From Gordonia zhenghanii (GTDB taxonomy: Bacteria; Actinomycetota; Actinomycetes; Mycobacteriales; Mycobacteriaceae): a DNA stretch of 64,000 nt. The stretch lies in contig NZ_JAKKOQ010000020.1 of NCBI RefSeq assembly GCF_021738965.1, positions 16,394-80,393 of the forward strand, read 5' to 3'. Positions 25,186-34,316 of the stretch are shown here, one piece after another. Position 1 is the stretch's first letter. Each line of letters starts with the position of its first letter. Both the position numbers and the translations under genes were made by a program. The notes under the pieces were generated by a model. That model was not told where the DNA came from and did no database searches. It worked only from the letters and a program-made list of their open reading frames with translations.

Positions 25186-25388
25186 ACATCCTCGCTGGGG
25201 AGTGGATGGTGCCTCCTCCGCCTATGTCAGGAAGTAGCCTCGGTGATGATATTCTTAGGTCACTAGGAGTTCCTGAATCGACTATTGAACAGATTGCACA
25301 AGGTGTCGCCCCAGAAGATATTCTGGAATTTCTGAAATCCATAATCGACAGTTGGATGAGCGAAGTACAGGCTATTCAGTATCTATAG
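25173..25388 (+). CDS. Short hypothetical frame after the orphan toxin module
   Basis: 71 residues, MVPPPPMSGSSLGDDILRSL then GVPESTIEQIAQGVAPEDIL. It overlaps the previous frame by 13 bp. The Pro-rich start and DDIL repeat a motif of the upstream protein (EADDILRDLIDRI), so it may be a partial duplication or another displaced cassette. Family not recognised. Confidence 0.3.
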   Translation: MLLLDILAGEWMVPPPPMSGSSLGDDILRSLGVPESTIEQIAQGVAPEDILEFLKSIIDSWMSEVQAIQYL

Positions 25389-25414
25389 TCCACAGAACTA
25401 TAGAAGGATATGAA

Positions 25415-25863
25415 GTGACTTTCTATAGATTAGCCTACGCCGCAAATACTCATGTCGAATATTTAGACGGGCCAGGGATCGTCGATGGTTCTATTACTGA
25501 ATTCTAGCTCGATTACACGCCTCACCGGGAGGTAATCGGGAGGCACGGAATATATGCGCTCACTGAACCGCTTGCAGAGTCAGTCGTTGAGCACGGATTT
25601 TCTGGCTGCCGTTTCGAGGGGCAGTTTCGCCAATTTCGAGCTACGCTGATCCCGAGATGGAAATAGTCCTTCCCGAACTACGTCGAATCGTAGTAGAAGG
25701 TCTGTTCATGGAGGACGATTTTGCGGAAAAGAACGGTGATCTAATTGCTTCTCAGAGAGTGTACGACCTGATGGTCGACCGGGACCCTGAGATTGCGATA
25801 TATTCACGTCAATTGAGAGAGGATGGGACGCCCGTCGTTAGGCCAGGTTGGAGCGTTATCTGA
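25415..25863 (+). pseudogene. Immunity-like gene with in-frame stop and frameshift
   Basis: GTG 25415 with AGAAGGA upstream opens VTFYRLAYAANTHVEYLDGP, then GIVDGSITEF, and hits TAG at 25505-25507. Past the stop the frame continues LDYTPHREVIGRHGIYALTE to about 25655. One frame over it continues MEIVLPELRRIVVEGLFMED and ends DPEIAIYSRQLREDGTPVVR. The compact acidic alpha/beta pattern resembles polymorphic-toxin immunity proteins. One nonsense and one frameshift mutation show it has decayed. Confidence 0.5.
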
Positions 25864-26190
25864 AAGGCAAAAGGACTCAGAGGCCCACGCCCTGCCCCGC
25901 AGGGAATGTGAACTGACAAATAGCCCGGAAACTCAGGGGGTAGCCGGAAACCGCCCAGTTCTACTGACATCCACCCCGGAAAACACCCCATTTACTGCCG
26001 AATCCACTGACATGTAGGTTCCGCTGGGGCTTGGCAGTATCCAAACGCTCTACCAGTGGTTTTCCAACCCGTGGCAGTGACAGACTCCGGCGAATCGTGG
26101 CAGTAATTCGAATGCCATATCGAATTCCATTAGCCCTTAGAATATCCCCGACCGACCAAAACGACCACAAAGTTAACGTCACTGTGACGG
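25864..26190. other. Gene-free stretch with a 13-bp palindrome
   Basis: No supported gene. CGTCACTGTGACG at 26177-26189 is a perfect dyad. Its position next to the end of the minus-strand frame at 26191 suits a terminator or protein-binding site, but no role can be assigned. Confidence 0.4.
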
Positions 26191-26770
26191 TTAGTCGCCC
26201 GGACGGCCGGTAGTACGGTGACGGTGGCAATGCTGGCCGCCGGGTGAGCCGCGGTCTCCTGGTTGCTGGTGCTCGTGGTCCCATAGTTCTTCGAGGTACT
26301 GCCGGTACCGGTCGAGTACCTCTTTTTTGCCCCACTGTTTGAGGTTCTCGTCGTCAATGGAATCGAGTCTGTCTTCCAGGTCGGTCGCGTAGCCGTGTTG
26401 GCGACCGATCTCGTCTTCCAGGTCGCGGGGGCTCAGGTGGTTGGGCCACCAGGGTTGTCCCTCCCGCATCTGCTGCTCGATGCGATCGAGGAGATCTTGC
26501 AGTTCGCGGAGGTCCTTCTCGAGCTCGGCATCGTTTTCGGTGTCTGAGTCTGGATTGGACTTGTCCGGACCGGGTAGATCCAGTGGCGGGACGGGGATCT
26601 TCTTCGGAATCAGTTTCGGGATCACTCTGGGCAGAATCCGGATGGCCCCACCGATAATCGCCGGAAGCAGAACAGGGTCCGCAGTCTGTCCACCATCGCC
26701 ACCACCTTGGCCGCCGGTAGTTCCACCATCGCCACCTCCTAGCTGGTGAGGATAAGGGGAAGGTGGTAGT
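26191..26770 (-). pseudogene. 5'-truncated pre-toxin-like fragment
   Basis: The frame is open from about 26770, just after a TGA, with no usable start until GTG 26625. It reads a Gly-rich linker, LLPAIIGGAIRILPRVIPKL, then IPVPPLDLPGPDKSN, a coiled coil ELEKDLRELQDLLDRIEQQM and WPNHLSPRDLEDEIGRQHGY with WGKKEVLDRYRQYLEELWD. Such acidic helical pieces occur in the linker and C-terminal regions of actinobacterial polymorphic toxins. Probably a displaced C-terminal cassette. Confidence 0.4.
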
Positions 26771-26802
26771 CAAGGTGGTTCCGAGCTGGGCGAAATCGTC
26801 GG

Positions 26803-27171
26803 TCACGTCGTCGGCTTCGGGACTGGCCGAAGGCCTCCGCGCACGACATCGCGGTGGCCAACGTTAGTCATCAGCACCCGAGCGTTCTCGATGCCTGCGG
26901 TGAGAACCTGCTGAACCACCTTCTCGTCTGCGACGGCTCGAGCCAGTTGGAGGCTAGACATGAGGACCGTCATCAGCCCTACTGCACGAGTCGTCGACAC
27001 CGAGGAATCGAAGGACCAGTCGCTGGTCAGTCTGAGTGCGATCTCGTCGATGATGACGGCGACGCCGCTCTGGTAAGCCGTCGCCACCTCTGCGCCTTGC
27101 CGAGCGATCTCGTCGAGCAGAGCCGCAGACGGGCAGCCTCCCGCGACGTCGTCGCGGTGATCGAGCGACAA
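26803..27171 (-). pseudogene. TetR-family C-terminal domain remnant
   Basis: 122 residues reading GCPSAALLDEIARQGAEVAT, then TRAVGLMTVLMSSLQLARAV, the ligand domain of a TetR regulator starting at its typical GCP motif. The DNA-binding half is missing and a TAG lies just before the TTG start. It sits 45 bp from the intact TetR gene at 27217, at the border between the toxin island and chromosome-like sequence. Confidence 0.6.
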
Positions 27172-27216
27172 ATACTACGGCCCGGAATCGAACGGCGGGC
27201 CATTGGCACCGCAGAA

Positions 27217-27783
27217 CTACGCGCGTAGGCCGCTCATGATCAACTCGAGAGGTTGCGTGGCGTGCTCGGCTGTCTGGCTGACGAATCCGATTCCGGTGAG
27301 AGTGCGGAGTACAGCGCCGGGCTCGATGTCGCGGCGAATCTCGTGGGTGCGTCGTCCCGCATCTAGGAGTGTCTCGAGAGCGCGGGTCAGGTTCTCCTTG
27401 CTCTCGTTCCGAAACCTCTGATCGGCCAGGAGAACATGTCTGATGGCATCGGGAACGGCCTGGTTCGTGATCAGGAGGTCGATGTAGCGAGCCATCCAGG
27501 TGTGCAGCGCGGCCTGTGGTGTCGGTTCGACGGCGAGAATCTCCGCAGTGCTGTCGCACAGCGTCGTGATCCGATGTCGATACACCGCTTCGATCAAATG
27601 GCCGCGGGTCGGGAATCGCCGGTACAGCGTGGCGATCCCGACTGATGCCTCGGTGGCGATCGTCGTCAGCGGAGCGTCGGGTCCTTCGCGATCGATGACC
27701 CGTGTCGCGGCGGAGAGGATCCGGGCGTAGTTGGCCTGCGCGTCGGACCGGAGCCTGGCTTCCGGCTCGGGTGTCGAACCCAT
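27217..27783 (-). CDS. TetR-family regulator of the divergent MFS gene
   Basis: 188 residues from ATG 27783, chosen because GGAGGTG lies 9 nt upstream; ATG 27801 is the alternative. The HTH reads YARILSAATRVIDREGPDAP, LTTIATEASVGIATLYRRFP. The C-terminus is of the SbtR-like class. It is divergent from an MFS transporter, the classic arrangement for a drug-efflux repressor, and its own promoter carries a matching dyad at 27804-27832. Confidence 0.85.
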   Translation of the reverse strand: MGSTPEPEARLRSDAQANYARILSAATRVIDREGPDAPLTTIATEASVGIATLYRRFPTRGHLIEAVYRHRITTLCDSTAEILAVEPTPQAALHTWMARYIDLLITNQAVPDAIRHVLLADQRFRNESKENLTRALETLLDAGRRTHEIRRDIEPGAVLRTLTGIGFVSQTAEHATQPLELIMSGLRA

Positions 27784-27803
27784 TGTGACGTGCACCTCCA
27801 TAT

Positions 27804-27832
27804 GTGTCGCTATACCACCCTAATACGGACAC
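27804..27832. promoter_or_regulatory. Operator candidate between TetR and MFS genes
   Basis: GTGTCGCTAT (27804-27813) and ATACGGACAC (27823-27832) form an inverted repeat with 8 of 10 pairs matching and a 9-nt centre. It overlaps the likely -10 (TATAGC, minus strand) of the TetR gene, as autorepression would require. The MFS gene starts 160 bp to the right. Confidence 0.5.
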
Positions 27833-27993
27833 GCCCGTTGCAATCCGGAGGATCCTCCACATAGGGTACCGATCGTGCTCTTGTGCTTGACGGTCTCGGG
27901 ATGCGAGGCGAGTCGGGGGAGTGTGGAATTCGGTCAGCGGTGGCAGACGTCCATCGAGCCGAACGTAGCGACGTCGCATATGAGGTGTAGTTG

Positions 27994-30363
27994 ATGCTTG
28001 ACAAGACAGTGGACGACGCCGTCCTAGGGAGGCCCGTCTCAGACGAGAAGGAGCCGGTGACCGGCGCGGTCGTCGCGGTTCTGGCCCTGGCGGGCATCGT
28101 CGTCGCGCTGATGCAGACGCTGGTGATCCCGATCATCCCGCACCTGCCCGAATACTTGGACGCGGACGCCGGCGACACCGCTTGGGTGATCACGGCGACT
28201 CTGCTGGCAGCCGCAGTCGCGACCCCGACGATGGGTCGGCTCGGTGACATGTTCGGTAAGCGACGCATGCTGCTGATCAGTATCGCGATCATGATCGTCG
28301 GATCGGTGATCGGTGCGCTCAGTTCCACACTCATCCCGGTGGTCATCGGCCGAACCCTGCAAGGGTTGGCATCCGGTGTGATCCCACTCGGGATCAGCGT
28401 CATGCGCGACGTCCTCCCGAAGGAGAAGCTGGCCGGAGCGGTGGCGACGATGAGCGCCTCCCTCGGCGTCGGCGGCGCCCTCGGACTCCCGATCGCTGCT
28501 GCGCTCGCGGAGTACGCCGACTGGCACATGCTCTTCTGGGTCTCGGCGATCATGGGCGCGATCAGTGCGGTCGCGGTCGTCATCGTTGTGCCGGAGTCGA
28601 AGGACCGGGCCGAGGGAAGCTTCGATTTCGGTGGCTCCCTGCTGTTGTCGGGTGGCCTCGTCGCGTTGTTGCTCGGCGTCTCCAAGGGCTCCGACTGGGG
28701 ATGGGGCGAGACCACGACCCTGGTGTGCTTCGGTGTCGCTGTCGTGCTGTTCATCGTGTGGGCGATCCTCGAACTCCGCGTCTCGCATCCGCTCGTCGAC
28801 CTCCGCGTCGCAGTCCGGCCGCAGGTGCTGTTCACCAACATCGCCTCGATCGTGTTCGGCTTCGCGATGTTCGCGGCGAGCATGGTCTTCCCGCAGATCG
28901 TTCAGATGCCGGAGGCCACGGGTTACGGCATGGGCGAATCGATGCTCGTCGCCGGCCTGGTGATGGCGCCGTTCGGTCTCATGCTCCTGATCGCCGCACC
29001 GTTGTCGTCGGCGATCACCAACAACTTCGGTCCCAAGCTCACGCTGATGACCGGTGCGGTGGTCGTGGCTGCCGGATACATCCTCGGCGTATTCACGTTG
29101 CATTCGATCTGGCAGCTGATCGTGGTCGGCGTGGTCATCGGCTTTGGTACCGGCCTGGCGTACGGCGCGATGCCTGCCCTGATCATGGGCGCCGTTCCGA
29201 TTTCGCAGACGGGCGCTGCGAACAGCTTCAACACGTTGATGCGATCGCTCGGCACGTCGTTCGCCAGCGCGATCTCGGGTGTGATCGTCGCGCAGATGAC
29301 GATGACGCTCGGGTCGGCAGTGATTCCGAAGGAAGAGGCGTTCCAGTGGATCATGGGCATCGCGGCAGCTGCCGCGATCGTGGCCCTGATCGTCGTCGCA
29401 CTCATTCCGCGTCCGAAGCCGGGCGTCGAGGCGGCGAACGCGGGGAGCGACGTGCCTCTGCCCGTCGCTGTTCCGGCGGAAGCGCCTCGTGCGGCGGCCG
29501 TCACTGCACCCGTGGCGGACGGCCCGGTGTCCGGTGACGACATGTCGCTGGTCGGCACCATCGGCACCCCGGCGAACGAGCCGCTGCGAGATGCAGCCAT
29601 CACCGTCACCGATGTCCGCGGTCGTCAGGCCGGCCGCGCCGAGGTGAGCGCCGACGGCACGTACGCCGTCGCGCACCTCGCAGCAGGCACCTACACGGTG
29701 ATCGCGACGGCGCCGGATCGGGCGCCGAAGGCCATCTCGGTGTCGGTCGTCGAAGGCATGGCGCTGCGGCGCGACTTCGCGTTGACGGGCGGCGGAATGC
29801 TGCGCGGCACTGTCGGTGACGGCGTGCGGCGTCTGCAGGCGAACCTCGTGGTCACCGACCGGAGCGGACGCGTGATCACGCAGACCCATGCGGGATCCGA
29901 CGGCGAGTTCGTGCTCGACGGACTGTCGGACGGAGACACGGTTGCCGTCACCGCGTCGGTTCCGGGATATCAGCCGAGCAGCCGACTGGTGACCGTCGAA
30001 GGCCGCAGTGCCGCGGCGATCGAGTTCGTGCTCACGGCGGTCGGTGGCGTCCAGGGCTATGTGCGCACCGTCGACGGCCGTCCTCTCGCGGGCGCCACGG
30101 TCTCCGCGATCGGACCGGATCAGACGATCGTCGCGTCGATGACCTCCGACGCCGACGGCTGGTACCGGATCGAAGGCCTCGACGACGCCAAGTACACGCT
30201 CGTGGCGAACATGTACGAACCGAAGGCCGTTCAGGTGAGTGTCGCTGCGGGACAGCGGAACACGCTCGACATCGAACTGGGTGCAGCGGCTGAGAACCTG
30301 TCTGCCCAGAACGTGTCTGCCCAGAATCTGTCTGCCCAGAATCTGTCTGCGGAGTCGAAGTGA
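27994..30363 (+). CDS. DHA2-type MFS transporter fused to transthyretin-like repeats
   Basis: 789 residues. About 490 residues form a 14-helix DHA2-like drug:H+ antiporter (GRLGDMFGKRRMLL is motif A; GRTLQGLASGVIPLGISVMR follows). The remaining 260 hold three carboxypeptidase-regulatory (TTR-like) repeats, each ending in a DGTYAVAHLAAGTYTVIATA-type motif, near residues 525, 615 and 690. A linker with four copies of NLSAQ-type units ends the protein. ATG 27994 has GAGGTG upstream. The fusion is unusual; in a 14-helix protein the repeats should face the cytoplasm. Confidence 0.85.
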   Translation: MLDKTVDDAVLGRPVSDEKEPVTGAVVAVLALAGIVVALMQTLVIPIIPHLPEYLDADAGDTAWVITATLLAAAVATPTMGRLGDMFGKRRMLLISIAIMIVGSVIGALSSTLIPVVIGRTLQGLASGVIPLGISVMRDVLPKEKLAGAVATMSASLGVGGALGLPIAAALAEYADWHMLFWVSAIMGAISAVAVVIVVPESKDRAEGSFDFGGSLLLSGGLVALLLGVSKGSDWGWGETTTLVCFGVAVVLFIVWAILELRVSHPLVDLRVAVRPQVLFTNIASIVFGFAMFAASMVFPQIVQMPEATGYGMGESMLVAGLVMAPFGLMLLIAAPLSSAITNNFGPKLTLMTGAVVVAAGYILGVFTLHSIWQLIVVGVVIGFGTGLAYGAMPALIMGAVPISQTGAANSFNTLMRSLGTSFASAISGVIVAQMTMTLGSAVIPKEEAFQWIMGIAAAAAIVALIVVALIPRPKPGVEAANAGSDVPLPVAVPAEAPRAAAVTAPVADGPVSGDDMSLVGTIGTPANEPLRDAAITVTDVRGRQAGRAEVSADGTYAVAHLAAGTYTVIATAPDRAPKAISVSVVEGMALRRDFALTGGGMLRGTVGDGVRRLQANLVVTDRSGRVITQTHAGSDGEFVLDGLSDGDTVAVTASVPGYQPSSRLVTVEGRSAAAIEFVLTAVGGVQGYVRTVDGRPLAGATVSAIGPDQTIVASMTSDADGWYRIEGLDDAKYTLVANMYEPKAVQVSVAAGQRNTLDIELGAAAENLSAQNVSAQNLSAQNLSAESK
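30295..30354 (+). repeat. Four tandem 15-bp units at the end of the MFS gene
   Basis: Units at 30295, 30310, 30325 and 30340 are variants of AAYCTGTCTGCCCAG. They encode N-(L/V)-S-A-Q/E repeated in frame just before the stop. Copy-number changes would alter linker length without shifting the frame. Confidence 0.85.
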
Positions 30364-31124
30364 TCTCCGGGAGCGTGCTTCGCGGCGACGGCGCTGTGGT
30401 GAGCGGTGCGACGGTGATGGTCATCGATCCGGCGGGAAGCCAGGTCGGCCGGACCGTCAGCGACGATCACGGGCGGTTCAGCACCGACGTGACGGCGACC
30501 GGAAGCCTCGTGCTCGTGGTGTCCGCGCCGCACCATGAGCCGCGCGCCGTACCGGTGACGTTGGGCGCCTCGCCCGCTGAAGTCGAGGTGATCCTCGGAT
30601 CCATGGCGGTCCTGAGCGGGCGTGTGCGCACGTCCGCGACGGGCGAGCCGGTGGTCCAGGCGACAGTCGCGATCGCCGACCGCGCAGGCCAGGTGGTCGC
30701 CACCACGTCTACCGGCGCAGACGGCAGTTGGGACGTCGGCGGGCTGGTGGACGGCGTCCACACCGTGATCATCACCGCCGCCGGTTGCGATCCGATCGCC
30801 GAGACCATCGACGTGGCGGGCGACAACGGTCAGGTCCTGAACCTCGAAGTGCACACGGTCGCCGACCTGAGCGGCGTCGTCGTGGACTCCGGTCAAGGCA
30901 CAGACGCGCGGCCGGTGGTGCAGAGCCAAGTAGTGCTTCTCGATGCGGCAGGCCAGATCGTGTCGAGCACGACGACCGACCAGAACGGCCGATACCTGTT
31001 CCCCAATCTCGGCGACGGTGACCACACGGTCATCGCGAACGGCTACGCGCCGGTCGCAGAGACGATCGCAGTCGCGGCCGGCCGAGTAGCCACCCACGAC
31101 TTCGTCCTCGGCGCAGTCGACTAG
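30360..31124 (+). CDS. Transthyretin-like repeat protein (carboxypeptidase-regulatory domains)
   Basis: 254 residues consisting of three TTR-like repeats: GSVLRGDGAVVSGATVMVID, GRVRTSATGEPVVQATVAIA and GVVVDSGQGTDARPVVQSQV, each with a DG(R/S)(F/W/Y) turn. No signal peptide is visible. GTG 30360 overlaps the MFS stop (GTGATC), so it is translated from the same mRNA. The repeats match those at the MFS C-terminus, suggesting the two interact or once formed one protein. Confidence 0.8.
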   Translation: MISGSVLRGDGAVVSGATVMVIDPAGSQVGRTVSDDHGRFSTDVTATGSLVLVVSAPHHEPRAVPVTLGASPAEVEVILGSMAVLSGRVRTSATGEPVVQATVAIADRAGQVVATTSTGADGSWDVGGLVDGVHTVIITAAGCDPIAETIDVAGDNGQVLNLEVHTVADLSGVVVDSGQGTDARPVVQSQVVLLDAAGQIVSSTTTDQNGRYLFPNLGDGDHTVIANGYAPVAETIAVAAGRVATHDFVLGAVD

Positions 31125-31298
31125 TGCCGCGTGTCGCCGATTCATTAATGGTTGGCGACGCCCCGCCGCACACCTGGCGGCGTCGTCGTCGGTCGCGATA
31201 CCTACCGGTATCCCTCCCTCCTCCGCCTTGCCAGCTGCACGGCGGAACACCACCAACCGTCGAAGAATCAACGACACACGACACGAGAGGAGTACGAG

Positions 31299-32099
31299 TT
31301 GACGACTATCAAGACTCGAGTGACCGGATCGAACAGCGCAGCGGTGGAATCCGCAGTGGTGACGGTGATGTCGCAGACCGGTGAGCAGTGCGCGATCGCG
31401 CACAGCGACTCCGAGGGCAAGGTCAGCGTCTCTGATCTCGCTCCGGGGATGTACACCGTCGTCGCGACGGCTCCCGGATATCAGCCGGCCGCCCGCGTCG
31501 CTGTGGGATCGGGTGCAGGCACCATGAGCCTCGGTGAGATCGCCTTGGTGCGGGACGGGGCCGCCCCCACGCCGTCGGCGGGACAGTGGGAGATCGACGG
31601 CGGACACTCGGTGATCGAGATCAGTGTTCGCCACCTCGGCATCGCGTCGGTTCGCGGACGTTTCACCGAGTTCTCGGGGACCATCACGGTGGCCGACGAT
31701 CCCCAGGCGTCCTCGGTCGTCGCGGACATCACGACTGCCAGCATCGACACCGGCAACTCGATGCGCGATGACATCCTGCGCTCCAAGGCGTTCTTCGACA
31801 CCGAGCAACACCCCGTGGCCCGATTCCGCTCGAGTCGAGTGATCCCGGCGACGGATGAGACATGGACGTTGGACGGTGAACTGACCATGCTGACGTCCAC
31901 GGTTCCGGTCTCGCTCCAGCTGACGTACCTGGGCGAGGTCGACGACCCGTGGGGAAATCACCGTGCGGGCTTCCGGGCCACCGGCACGATCCGGCGCAAA
32001 GAGTTGGGAATCGATTTCGACGACACGCTGGTCGGCGGGGTCGCCCAGATTGGCAACACGGCGACTCTCACGCTCGACATTCAGGCGGTCCGAGCCTGA
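31299..32099 (+). CDS. YceI-family protein with an N-terminal TTR-like repeat
   Basis: 266 residues from TTG 31299, chosen for the GAGAGG 8 nt upstream. Residues 1-75 are one TTR-like repeat (VAHSDSEGK-type turn, PGMYTVVATAPGYQPAAR). The rest is a YceI lipocalin-like barrel: WEIDGGHSVIEISVRHLGIA, SSVVADITTASIDTGNSMRD and FFDTEQHPVARF. YceI proteins bind isoprenoid-type lipids and are usually exported, but no signal peptide is seen here. It ends the MFS/TTR gene cluster. Confidence 0.85.
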   Translation: MTTIKTRVTGSNSAAVESAVVTVMSQTGEQCAIAHSDSEGKVSVSDLAPGMYTVVATAPGYQPAARVAVGSGAGTMSLGEIALVRDGAAPTPSAGQWEIDGGHSVIEISVRHLGIASVRGRFTEFSGTITVADDPQASSVVADITTASIDTGNSMRDDILRSKAFFDTEQHPVARFRSSRVIPATDETWTLDGELTMLTSTVPVSLQLTYLGEVDDPWGNHRAGFRATGTIRRKELGIDFDDTLVGGVAQIGNTATLTLDIQAVRA

Positions 32100-32190
32100 C
32101 CGGTGGTCGGCCGGCTTGGAGTTCTGGAGATCAGACAGGCATACCGCTCGAGCCCTCGGGATCTTCCTGGCTCTGAGGCGGCAGGTCTTG

Positions 32191-32586
32191 CTAATCGACC
32201 GATGTGCATAGTCCGTAACCGACCTCGAGCGTGACCACTGCCGCGACCGGCATCAGTCCAACGACGCACACGCGGGCCACCAGGGGCGCTCCAGCGATCG
32301 ACCTCAGAGTTCCGGCGACGGCCGTGACGGCACCGAGGACGATTGCACGACGATCCGTCCCGCCACCGATGCGTTCATAAACGTGAGTCCGTAGGTGAAT
32401 ACCGTCAGGCACCGTGAAGGTCACGAGCGTCGCTGTCTCCGGCAGGATCGACTCACGTTCGAGTGACAGCGTCACAACATGCAGGCCCGCGCCGACCGCC
32501 GCGCACGCCATGTAGATCGGGATGTTTCCATATCCGTAGGTGAAGCAACGGCGTGGGTACTTCTTGAGAGCGGCACCTGACGACAC
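32191..32586 (-). pseudogene. LtrA-family (low temperature requirement A) C-terminal remnant
   Basis: 131 residues. RCFTYGYGNIPIYMACAAVG, then AIVLGAVTAVAGTLRSIAGA and VARVCVVGLMPVAAVVTLEV, match the last helices of LtrA membrane proteins. Those are normally near 400 residues, so about two thirds are missing from the N-terminus. Three hydrophobic helices remain. Probably a decaying remnant. Confidence 0.5.
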
Positions 32587-32737
32587 CTGCGCGGCGGGTG
32601 CCCGGACACGCTGCGGCTCCGATCAGTTCCGTGCGAGGTGGCTCGCGGCGGGATCTGCCCGTCGAGCAGCTGTCTATATATTTACGATGTCGCCGATCAG
32701 CGCGGACGGCGATGGGAAACGAGACCGATGGTCGTCC

Positions 32738-33571
32738 TCATCGAGCGGTGTGCGCCCGTTCGAGCATCTGCGGGACCAGATCGGGAGATACCTCTAGCAT
32801 TGCCAGGTGCCCAGCAGCGGACAGACCGAGATAGGGAACCCCAAGGCGCTCGGCAAGCTTGCGGCCTTCCTTTGCGGACAGAATCCGATTCTTCTCGCCC
32901 CACACCATCTGGACATCTATCCCGGCGAAGGTGTCCGAAACCATCCGATCGATATGGGTGAATGGCCTCGAGAGGGTCGGCGCAACCGACGCCATTGGGA
33001 ACATTCGCCCCTTGTCGGTCCAGAGCTCCTGAAGTCGATTCTTAAGTCTCGTGTTACCGGGTGTCACGCTTCCTGAGCCTGTCTGGAACCAGATGATCGC
33101 TTTCGCAACGGTCTTGGGCAGCGAGACTGAGCCGAGTATCGCTCGGGGAAAGAGACTCCGTGCCGCCAGGCGGCTGAGCAATCCGAGCGGCGTGGGCCTC
33201 AAGGTCGCTGCGGTTGCTGGATTGAACACCACCATCGAATCGATCAGCTCAGGCCGACGTTCGGCCAGGAGCAGTGAGACTGCGCTACCAACACAGTTTC
33301 CTACCAGGTCAAGGCGGGTGGCGCCGATCTCGGCGACGAACGCCTCGACCATGTCCACGAGCCACTCGACACTTCGCACTGCGGTGAGCTCTGAATCTCC
33401 GTAGCCGGGAAAGTCCAATGCGTATGCGCTGTAAGTCGGGTCGAGGGCCGTGATGGTCGGCTCCCAGATCAACCTACTGGACCCCAAATTGTGGAGGAAG
33501 ATCACCACACGCGAGCCGGTTCCGTGTCGGGAATAGCAGATCGTCTCGCCGTCGTACTCGAACACCGCCAT
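32738..33571 (-). CDS. Alpha/beta hydrolase with a cysteine at the nucleophile elbow
   Basis: 277 residues. The oxyanion motif FLHNLGSS (about 26-33) is followed by the elbow VGNCVGS, where Cys replaces the usual Ser. A cap region and the catalytic-His motif AAGHLAM (about 254-260) come next. The acid is probably in VWGEKNRI. Cys nucleophiles are known in dienelactone hydrolases. The substrate is unknown. It lies 62 bp downstream of a TetR gene on the same strand and may be controlled by it. Confidence 0.8.
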   Translation of the reverse strand: MAVFEYDGETICYSRHGTGSRVVIFLHNLGSSRLIWEPTITALDPTYSAYALDFPGYGDSELTAVRSVEWLVDMVEAFVAEIGATRLDLVGNCVGSAVSLLLAERRPELIDSMVVFNPATAATLRPTPLGLLSRLAARSLFPRAILGSVSLPKTVAKAIIWFQTGSGSVTPGNTRLKNRLQELWTDKGRMFPMASVAPTLSRPFTHIDRMVSDTFAGIDVQMVWGEKNRILSAKEGRKLAERLGVPYLGLSAAGHLAMLEVSPDLVPQMLERAHTAR

Positions 33572-33632
33572 CGCTGCACCTTCCCATGGCTACGTTCTCG
33601 AGAATCGCACCCAGCCGTTGTTGAACTCCGAT

Positions 33633-34316
33633 TCAACAGTCTGCGTCGGGAGTTGTCAAACGCTCGGAGATAGGAGAGCGGACTGGCAGTGGTCGCCCAG
33701 TCGCGCCTTCGACTGCGCCGATGCCCGCGTTGACCCAGATCCGTTTGAGGACCTCTTCCGACAGCTGACCCGAATCCATCCACGAGAGGCAGCTTGCGGT
33801 CACCAGTGAAATCCAGCCGGTGAGCGCGGCCTCGACCGCAGCACGGTCGCCAGCGTCGATAAGGTCAGCCGTGTGCAGTCCTTCCAGGATCCGTTCGATC
33901 TGGAGTAAGGCGTTGGTGCGCCTGATCTCTTGGATCGCAGGGTCGGACATGGTTGCTTGCTGTTGCAGTGTGCGGTAGCCGGCCGGGTGCTGCTTCACGT
34001 AAGTCAGGTACTTGTCGAGCCCGTCGAGCAGTTGCTCGAGCAGCGGCAGAGTCGGATCTGCACGGGTCGACTCGTTGAAGGTCTCCGACTCGCGCGCGAA
34101 AACGACACGGAGCAACTCTTGCTTGCCGCCGAAGTAGTGATAGAGCAGACCGCGCGAGATTCCTGATTCACGCGCGAGATCGTCGATCCACACGTCACCG
34201 AACTGCCGCTCGCCGAACAGCCTGCACGCAACCTCAAGGATCTGTGCACGCCGCGCGTCAGGAGAGAGTCGTCTGCCACGAGGAGCCTTCACTATTGAAC
34301 CGTACGCCGCGGCCAT
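33633..34316 (-). CDS. TetR-family transcriptional regulator
   Basis: 227 residues. The HTH reads RRAQILEVACRLFGERQFGD, VWIDDLARESGISRGLLYHY, followed by FGGKQELLR. The C-terminus resembles actinobacterial TetR proteins tied to lipid or xenobiotic genes. The alpha/beta hydrolase gene follows on the same strand, and an MBL-fold gene diverges from 34557. Confidence 0.87.
   Translation of the reverse strand: MAAAYGSIVKAPRGRRLSPDARRAQILEVACRLFGERQFGDVWIDDLARESGISRGLLYHYFGGKQELLRVVFARESETFNESTRADPTLPLLEQLLDGLDKYLTYVKQHPAGYRTLQQQATMSDPAIQEIRRTNALLQIERILEGLHTADLIDAGDRAAVEAALTGWISLVTASCLSWMDSGQLSEEVLKRIWVNAGIGAVEGATGRPLPVRSPISERLTTPDADC

Noticed and set aside
28039..31961. Long minus-strand frames opposite the MFS/TTR genes (28039-29889 and 30231-31961)
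   Set aside because: Asp/Arg/His-rich low-complexity shadows with no motifs; the plus strand has clear families.
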